A stretch of DNA of 9,459 nucleotides from an uncultured Clostridia bacterium (GTDB lineage Bacteria; Bacillota; Clostridia; Oscillospirales; CAG-272), in NCBI GenBank assembly GCA_947627815.1, contig CANQXN010000063.1, positions 1 to 9,459 of the forward strand. Direction: 5' to 3'. Of this stretch, positions 5,424-9,459 are shown in pieces. Positions within the stretch are counted from its first letter, which is position 1. The number at the start of each line of letters is the position of its first letter. The notes under the pieces are model-generated. The model was not told where the DNA came from. It was given only the letters and a program-made list of their open reading frames with translations, and made no database searches. Both the position numbers and the translations under genes were made by a program.

Positions 5424-6338
5424 TTATGTTTGAGAATTGTTAATTCGAATGCTTTTCAGATTTTTATTCGCCCGCCAGATCATATAGACCGCCATGCCGA
5501 TCACGACGGTGCAGACCGCGCCGCCGACAGCGGCGGTCATGGTTCTGTCAAAATCAGCGTTCGCCTCTCCCCCAAACCGCGAGAGCATGGCGGTGGTCAG
5601 CGAGAGGAGAGAAACCAGCGCCGCCACAAAATTGATGGCTTTGGCGGCCGAGAGGATCGGGCTTTTCTGCTTTCTGGTCTTGACGATGTTGATAACGGCA
5701 ACCGTGACGGCGTAAAAAGAATAGGCCGCCATGGCGTAGATGAGATACCCCGGATACGCAAACCCTTTCTTCTGCTGTACCATGAAAACCACAATGCCGG
5801 TAAGCGCCTGATTCATGATAAGAAGCATAATGCCGCACAGCCGGTAACAGCGCAGTTCCGCGATCTCGTCCTGTATGTGCAAGCGCCGCACCAGCAAAAA
5901 GCGCATCACGGCGAGCAGAATGTAATAGACCGCCAGCGCGATAAACCAGGCAGAGCGGTAGACAATGCCCGATACCAGCTTTAAGACGATATACAAAAGA
6001 TTGATGAAAAAGCCTCTGTAAAGCGAGACGCCCGCGCGAAAGCGCGCATCGGTCAGAATTTTTTCGCCCACCTTGGTGGAGCGGAACTTCTTCATCAGCG
6101 GATGATCGGAGACGAGCTTTTTGACACCGCCTTTCGCCGTATTGACAGAGGCAAATCCCGTAATGGTAACAATCAGCGCGTAGGCGGAAGCGGCGTAAGA
6201 GGCATACTGCACCATCGGGTTTTGTATGTTGAATACCGCCACCGCGATCACAAAGCCGTAGCCGAACAGCGAGAGCAGCGCCGTCGGGAGCGGGGGTAGG
6301 CAGAAAAGCTTTTTAAGGATTTTTTTGAATTTCTCCAT
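5424..6338 (-). CDS. Polytopic membrane protein in the two-component operon, unknown function
   Basis: This 304-residue protein has about eight predicted helices (roughly 20-36, 45-65, 107-126, 130-150, 168-187, 196-219, 234-252, 268-288). A soluble basic stretch (66-105, with KKLVSDHPLMKKFRSTKVGEKIL) separates helices 2 and 3. I do not recognise a named family or any catalytic motif. Both ends are Lys-rich, so both termini are probably cytoplasmic. It overlaps the kinase gene by 26 bases. ATG at 6338 has AGGAGA (6346-6351) 7 bases upstream, inside the kinase coding region, so it is very likely co-translated with the kinase. It could be an accessory membrane partner of the kinase, a resistance or immunity protein, or an effector induced by the system; the sequence does not decide between them. 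Confidence 0.8.
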   Translation of the reverse strand: MEKFKKILKKLFCLPPLPTALLSLFGYGFVIAVAVFNIQNPMVQYASYAASAYALIVTITGFASVNTAKGGVKKLVSDHPLMKKFRSTKVGEKILTDARFRAGVSLYRGFFINLLYIVLKLVSGIVYRSAWFIALAVYYILLAVMRFLLVRRLHIQDEIAELRCYRLCGIMLLIMNQALTGIVVFMVQQKKGFAYPGYLIYAMAAYSFYAVTVAVINIVKTRKQKSPILSAAKAINFVAALVSLLSLTTAMLSRFGGEANADFDRTMTAAVGGAVCTVVIGMAVYMIWRANKNLKSIRINNSQT

Positions 6339-7422
6339 CCGACGCTCTCCTGAGTTTTACGGTAAAGGTGCTGCCCTTTCCCACCTCGCTTGCCACGGCA
6401 AGTTCCCCGCCGACAATGTCCGCCACGCGCTTGACAAGCGCCAGCCCCAACCCGTTGCCCTCCGTGGCGTGGGAGGTGTCGCCCTGGTAGAATTTCTCAA
6501 AGATGTGCTTGCCCACCTCGGGCGAAATGCCGCAGCCGGTGTCGGACACCTTGACGGTCGCAAAGTCCCCTTCGCTTTTCAATGTCACCGACACCCTACC
6601 GCCGCTTTCGGTGAATTTCAGGGCATTGGAAAAGAGATTGTTCCAGACAAGAGACAAAAGCTCCTCGTCCGATGCTATGAACACTTCTTCTTCGAGGTCT
6701 GTTTCTATGTCGATGTTCTTTTTCTCCCAGGTGCTTTCAAAATTCAAAAGACAGGCGGCGAGCTGTTCGCCGAGATTGTAACGCTTGGCGGCGGGGTAAA
6801 TCTGCTGGTTTTCCAACCGGTTCAGCTTTAAAATATTCGCAATGAGATCGGCTAAGCGGCGGGACTGCTCGGTGATCGCCTTGGCGTACTCCACCCGCTC
6901 TTCTTCGGTCAAATCGGGGCTTTGGAGCATGGTGCCGTAGTTCTGTATGACGGCAAGCGGCGTTTTCAATTCGTGGGAGACATTGGCGATGAAATCGGTG
7001 CGCAAGGTCTCCACGCCGGAAAGCTCCTTGGCCATGCGGTTGAAACAGTCAATGATGATGTCAAAGCCTTCCTCTTCGATAAGGCCGTGCAAGGGTTCGA
7101 TTCTTTCCGAAAAATCGCCTTGCATGAGCTTTTCCGCGCCCCTGACGATGCGGCGCACCGGGCGTTCCACCGTCCATTGGCGGCGCAGGGCGTCGATCAC
7201 GGTACATAAAAAGCTCAGAAAAAGCACATTGCCCATCGTCAGCGCCGCCGCAGTTCGGATGCCCTGTTTTGTGAAAGTGATATCCAGCGTGGTCTGCATG
7301 GTATGAAGGAAAAGGAGCATACAGCAGGAGATGACAAACGCGATCAGCAAAAAGAATACGGCGTAATTGTAAAGGGTGGCAAGCAGACGATTGTGCCGCC
7401 GCACAGCGGTTTTCTTTCTCAT
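6313..7422 (-). CDS. Sensor histidine kinase with very short extracytoplasmic loop
   Basis: This 369-residue membrane kinase has two helices (about 17-40 and 58-77) separated by only some 17 residues outside the membrane. A HAMP-like linker follows (about 78-137, VERPVRRIVRGAEKLMQGDF). The dimerisation/phosphoacceptor domain has FIANVSHELKTPL with H150 as the phosphorylated His. The ATPase domain has the N box (N262-N266, WNNLFSNALKF), G1 DTGCGI (294-299), F box FEKFYQ (308-313), G2 GNGLGL (322-327) and GKGS (348-351). All key residues are present, so it should be active. With almost no external domain, it probably senses the membrane itself or a partner protein, as intramembrane-sensing kinases near exporters do. 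ATG at 7422 overlaps the regulator stop in ATGA, and its AAGGCGG ribosome site is imperfect, which fits translational coupling. Confidence 0.95.
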   Translation of the reverse strand: MRKKTAVRRHNRLLATLYNYAVFFLLIAFVISCCMLLFLHTMQTTLDITFTKQGIRTAAALTMGNVLFLSFLCTVIDALRRQWTVERPVRRIVRGAEKLMQGDFSERIEPLHGLIEEEGFDIIIDCFNRMAKELSGVETLRTDFIANVSHELKTPLAVIQNYGTMLQSPDLTEEERVEYAKAITEQSRRLADLIANILKLNRLENQQIYPAAKRYNLGEQLAACLLNFESTWEKKNIDIETDLEEEVFIASDEELLSLVWNNLFSNALKFTESGGRVSVTLKSEGDFATVKVSDTGCGISPEVGKHIFEKFYQGDTSHATEGNGLGLALVKRVADIVGGELAVASEVGKGSTFTVKLRRASDGEIQKNP

Positions 7423-8090
7423 TTCAACACCGCCTTATAGCCGAGGCCGTGAACGGTTTTCAGCTCAAATTCGTCGCAGAATTCAAATTTTCCGCGCAGT
7501 TTTGTCATGTAAACATCCACCGCACGCGGCGCGGTGTCGGTGTCCGCGTCCCAGAACTCGTCCATGAGCTGGGTGCGGGTGAAGGTCTTGCCGGGATAGG
7601 ACAGGAGCTTATAGAGGATATTGAACTCCCGCGTCGTCAGGGAAATTTCCTCTCCGTCATAGACCGCCGTGCGCTCGTCCATGTCCAGCCGCAGCTTTCC
7701 GATCTCCAGCTTGTGGGAGGCGGCAATCTTCGCCCGCCGCAGCAGCGCCCCGATCCGCAAGAACAGCTCGTCTAAATCGATCGGCTTGACCATGTAATCG
7801 TCGATTCCGATCCGATAGCCTTTTTGCTTGGAGGCGAAGTCGTCCCGCGCCGTCATAAAGAGGATAGGTATATCCTCGTTTAAGGAGCGCACCGTTTTCG
7901 CAAACTCGTAGCCGTCGATCCCGGGCATCATAATATCGGAGACAATGAGGTCAAAGGTATGCCCGTACATGGCGTCATAAGCATCGTTCGCGTTAAGACA
8001 CCCCACCGCCTGATAGCCGCTGGCGTTTAAGAAAGAACATACCGTGCGGTTTAAGTCTTTGTCGTCCTCCACCACTAAGATTTTGAACAT
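7419..8090 (-). CDS. OmpR/PhoB-family response regulator
   Basis: This 223-residue DNA-binding regulator is phosphorylated by the kinase encoded next to it. The receiver domain (1-118) has the acidic pocket D9/D10, phosphoacceptor D52 (IVSDIMMPG), T80 and K102 (MVKPID). The winged-helix domain (about 125-223) shows LTTREFNILYKLL, the recognition helix around RAVDVYMTKLRGKFE and the wing VHGLGYKAVLK. The ATG at 8090 is chosen over the in-frame GTG at 8099 because GGAGG (8099-8103) lies 8 bases before that ATG, while the GTG falls within this ribosome site itself. It is the first gene of a four-gene minus-strand run. The AACA repeats in its own promoter suggest autoregulation. Confidence 0.95.
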   Translation of the reverse strand: MFKILVVEDDKDLNRTVCSFLNASGYQAVGCLNANDAYDAMYGHTFDLIVSDIMMPGIDGYEFAKTVRSLNEDIPILFMTARDDFASKQKGYRIGIDDYMVKPIDLDELFLRIGALLRRAKIAASHKLEIGKLRLDMDERTAVYDGEEISLTTREFNILYKLLSYPGKTFTRTQLMDEFWDADTDTAPRAVDVYMTKLRGKFEFCDEFELKTVHGLGYKAVLK

Positions 8091-8098
8091 AATAGGCA

Positions 8099-8103
8099 CC
8101 TCC
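8099..8103 (-). promoter_or_regulatory. Ribosome binding site that fixes the regulator start
   Basis: GGAGG on the minus strand lies 8 bases before the ATG at 8090 and overlaps the alternative GTG at 8099. A start at the GTG would have no ribosome site, so the three extra N-terminal residues are unlikely to exist. Confidence 0.8.
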
Positions 8104-8120
8104 GCAAGTCCGTTTGGCTT

Positions 8121-8152
8121 ATTGTAACACCCAAATGTTAAAGTTTTGTTTA
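8121..8152 (-). promoter_or_regulatory. Promoter with 11-bp-spaced AACA repeats before the response regulator
   Basis: On the minus strand the -10 box TACAAT (8121-8126) is preceded by AACA at 8136-8139 and 8147-8150, 11 bases apart, and there is no recognisable -35 box. Further upstream (8162-8187) is a very AT-rich tract that could act as an UP element. The arrangement matches the site at 5390-5421 in spacing and in nine consecutive bases. Confidence 0.6.
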
Positions 8153-8187
8153 TATTCCGGCTTTTTTGAAAAAATTTTTAAATAAAC

Positions 8188-8214
8188 AGACGGTAGCGAA
8201 ATTCGCCGCCGTCT
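8188..8214 (-). terminator. Terminator after the ABC permease gene
   Basis: AGACGG (8188-8193) pairs with CCGTCT (8209-8214) and an inner GCGA/TCGC stem closes the loop. On the minus strand the stem is followed by TGTTTATTT and more A/T. It lies 17 bases after the permease stop and separates the exporter operon from the regulator promoter. Confidence 0.65.
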
Positions 8215-8229
8215 TCCGATCTGTTTTTA

Positions 8230-8245
8230 TATCATGTACATGATA
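8230..8245. repeat. Perfect 16-bp palindrome over the permease stop codon
   Basis: TATCATGTACATGATA is its own reverse complement. It covers the last codons and TGA stop of the ABC permease, 15 bases before the terminator hairpin. With no loop it is a poor RNA hairpin; it looks more like a dimeric protein site, but it could be chance. Confidence 0.5.
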
Positions 8246-9038
8246 CCAGACTCGTTTTCTTTAAAATCACATTGCTCACGGCGCCGAGGCCGACACAAAC
8301 GAGAGCGCCGGCGGCAAAGCAGCCAATCACATTGACAATGCCGGAATCGAGCGGCGTAACCATCGGCACCATCATATAGAGCAGCATGGCCGCCGCCATG
8401 GAACCGACAAGAGACATCCAGGTTCTGCCTTTGGCCGCCGCGCTTGCCGCAAGGTCGATCCCCACGAAAAGAGCGACGATACCAAGTTTGGAGAGCATAC
8501 ACAATATGACGCCGGAGATCCCGGCAGCGCCTGTGTCAAAGGAAAGACCGGCCATCGCGCCGCCGAGAATCGCTCCCACAAAGAAGCCCAAAAACATCAG
8601 AGCGCACCCCGCAAAACAGGTAATGGTTTTGGAGATCACATAATCGGCCTTCCCCGCCCGGACGGCGAAAATGTTTTTCGCGTACCCGCTCCTGAAATCG
8701 TCCGCAACAAAAACGCAGACAAGCACAGCGACAAAGAAGTACAGCATATTGATATTGCACATGGTGGTAAGTCCCATGGCCATGGGGTTGGTATCGCCGC
8801 CGACCGTTCCAATCGCCTGCCAGGTGTTGGTGAAGGTATCCATCGCCGCTGCGTTTGCGGCGGTGTCTGCGGGAGCGCTGCTCATGGAAGCGGTCATCAC
8901 CATCATAAGGATCGGCATACACAGACAGATGCCCACCATGATATAGAGAAACCGCGTGGTAAACATTCTGCGAAAATCCGCCTTCAGCATACTTGAAAGC
9001 TTTTTCCCGAAGCCGCTTTTTTCAAATCTCGGTTCCAT
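8232..9038 (-). CDS. ABC-2 type transporter permease
   Basis: This 268-residue integral membrane protein has a cytoplasmic N-terminus (LKADFRRMFTTRFLY, a typical ABC-2 entry helix) and about six helices (30-50, 98-113, 135-162, 172-197, 209-227, 235-258). The stretch ADDFRSGYAKNIFAVRAGKADYVISK (112-137) is the conserved loop of ABC-2 permeases of the bacitracin/lantibiotic-export kind. A large outside loop (about 51-96) between helices 1 and 2 is Ala/Met/Thr-rich. It should form the channel with the ATPase encoded just upstream: the ATPase TGA and this ATG are one base apart, with AGGAGG (9048-9053) 9 bases upstream. Next to a two-component system, a role in exporting or resisting a peptide or membrane-active compound is reasonable inference. 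The substrate is not visible. Confidence 0.88.
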   Translation of the reverse strand: MEPRFEKSGFGKKLSSMLKADFRRMFTTRFLYIMVGICLCMPILMMVMTASMSSAPADTAANAAAMDTFTNTWQAIGTVGGDTNPMAMGLTTMCNINMLYFFVAVLVCVFVADDFRSGYAKNIFAVRAGKADYVISKTITCFAGCALMFLGFFVGAILGGAMAGLSFDTGAAGISGVILCMLSKLGIVALFVGIDLAASAAAKGRTWMSLVGSMAAAMLLYMMVPMVTPLDSGIVNVIGCFAAGALVCVGLGAVSNVILKKTSLVSCT

Positions 9039-9039
9039 A

Positions 9040-9459
9040 TCACCGTACCTCCTGTTCCCGCATCAGATCTATATAGTATTCTTCCAGACCGATTTTGGAT
9101 CGGCCGATCTCGCTGACCGTAATACCGTTTGCATAGAGATAGGAAACAATCTCCTCCGGCGCGGCCTCGTCGTACACGCGGATATGCTCGCTCTCATCCT
9201 CTTCCACGCGGGCGTATTGGCAGGACAGCAGAGCCTTGGCACGGGTTTTCTCCGCCGTTTGCAGGTAGATATAGGTGCGGCACCCGACTTCCAGCTCCGC
9301 AGCAGTCATCTCACAGAGCATTTTGCCATGACGGATGATGCCGTAATGGGTGGCGATTTTTTCAAGCTCGCCTAAGAGGTGAGAAGAGATCAGCACCGTG
9401 CGGCTTTGGTCCTTTGTGATGTCGGTCAGCACCTCCCGCATGATCCGCATACCGTCGGC
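9040..9459 (-). CDS. ABC transporter ATP-binding protein, 5' part outside the window
   Basis: Only the C-terminal ~140 residues are present, and the frame is open to the window edge. The first visible residues (ADGMRIMREVL) fit the D-loop region just after Walker B. The switch His follows in VLISSHLLGELE. The rest (about 90 residues, KMLCEMTAAELE and onward) is the C-terminal extension usual in drug- and bacitracin-type exporter ATPases of the BcrA/DrrA sort. Walker A, the signature motif and Walker B lie beyond the edge and cannot be checked. It should power the permease encoded immediately downstream, almost without a gap. The promoter of this operon, and any further genes in it, are outside the window. 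Confidence 0.9.
   Translation of the reverse strand, partial: ADGMRIMREVLTDITKDQSRTVLISSHLLGELEKIATHYGIIRHGKMLCEMTAAELEVGCRTYIYLQTAEKTRAKALLSCQYARVEEDESEHIRVYDEAAPEEIVSYLYANGITVSEIGRSKIGLEEYYIDLMREQEVR

Noticed and set aside
5415..5984. Plus-strand open frame (189 codons) opposite the eight-helix membrane protein
   Set aside because: It is a hydrophilic His/Arg/Asp-rich mirror of a membrane protein gene, as expected for an antisense shadow.
8091..8099. GTG at 8099 as the response regulator start
   Set aside because: The GTG overlaps the GGAGG ribosome site that serves the ATG at 8090, and receiver domains normally begin with the MxxxILVVEDD pattern seen from that ATG.
1..9459. CRISPR arrays, tRNA/rRNA genes, insertion sequences or phage genes
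   Set aside because: No repeat-spacer pattern, no tRNA-like cloverleaf with a GTTCRANNC-type arm, no transposase or phage protein and no terminal inverted repeats were seen.

Overview
The window reads as a stretch of chromosome from a Gram-positive gut anaerobe of the Clostridia, perhaps an Oscillospiraceae or Ruminococcaceae relative. The evidence is fairly GC-rich coding sequence, strong AAGGAG/AGGAGG ribosome sites before most genes, a bile salt hydrolase, a two-[4Fe-4S] aldo/keto reductase, a group II ECF transporter S component and a spo-type minimal site-2 protease. This placement is an inference from gene content; no rRNA or other phylogenetic marker is present. There are ten protein genes: two at the left on the plus strand and eight on the minus strand. 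The first and last genes run off the window. No tRNA, rRNA, CRISPR array, insertion sequence or gene-free gap above about 200 bases was seen.

Left part (2-1572, plus strand): the 3' end of a secreted GH18-like TIM-barrel protein with a Ser/Ala/Pro/Thr linker, then a strong hairpin, then a minimal M50 site-2 protease. The second arm of the hairpin contains the protease's ribosome binding site. A bidirectional terminator separates this pair from the next, convergent operon.

Middle (1580-4955, minus strand): transcription runs right to left. A bile salt hydrolase gene comes first, with its own candidate promoter. A near-consensus promoter then reuses its stop codon inside the -35 box. That promoter drives aldo/keto reductase, ECF S component and DUF1893 protein, tightly packed and partly overlapping.

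Right part (4917-9459, minus strand): an ABC-2 exporter pair (ATPase C-terminal part and permease) ends at a terminator. Next is a two-component system of OmpR-type regulator and histidine kinase with ATGA coupling, followed by an overlapping eight-helix membrane protein and then a 127-residue two-helix membrane protein. The kinase has almost no extracytoplasmic domain. Together with the neighbouring exporter this resembles envelope-stress or peptide-antibiotic sensing modules.

The most notable observation is that the promoter before the response regulator and the internal promoter before the 127-residue gene share the same architecture: AACA-N7-AACA-N9-TACAAT. The 11-bp repeat sits where a -35 box should be. 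This is what an OmpR-family activator site looks like, and it suggests an autoregulated system with a defined local target.
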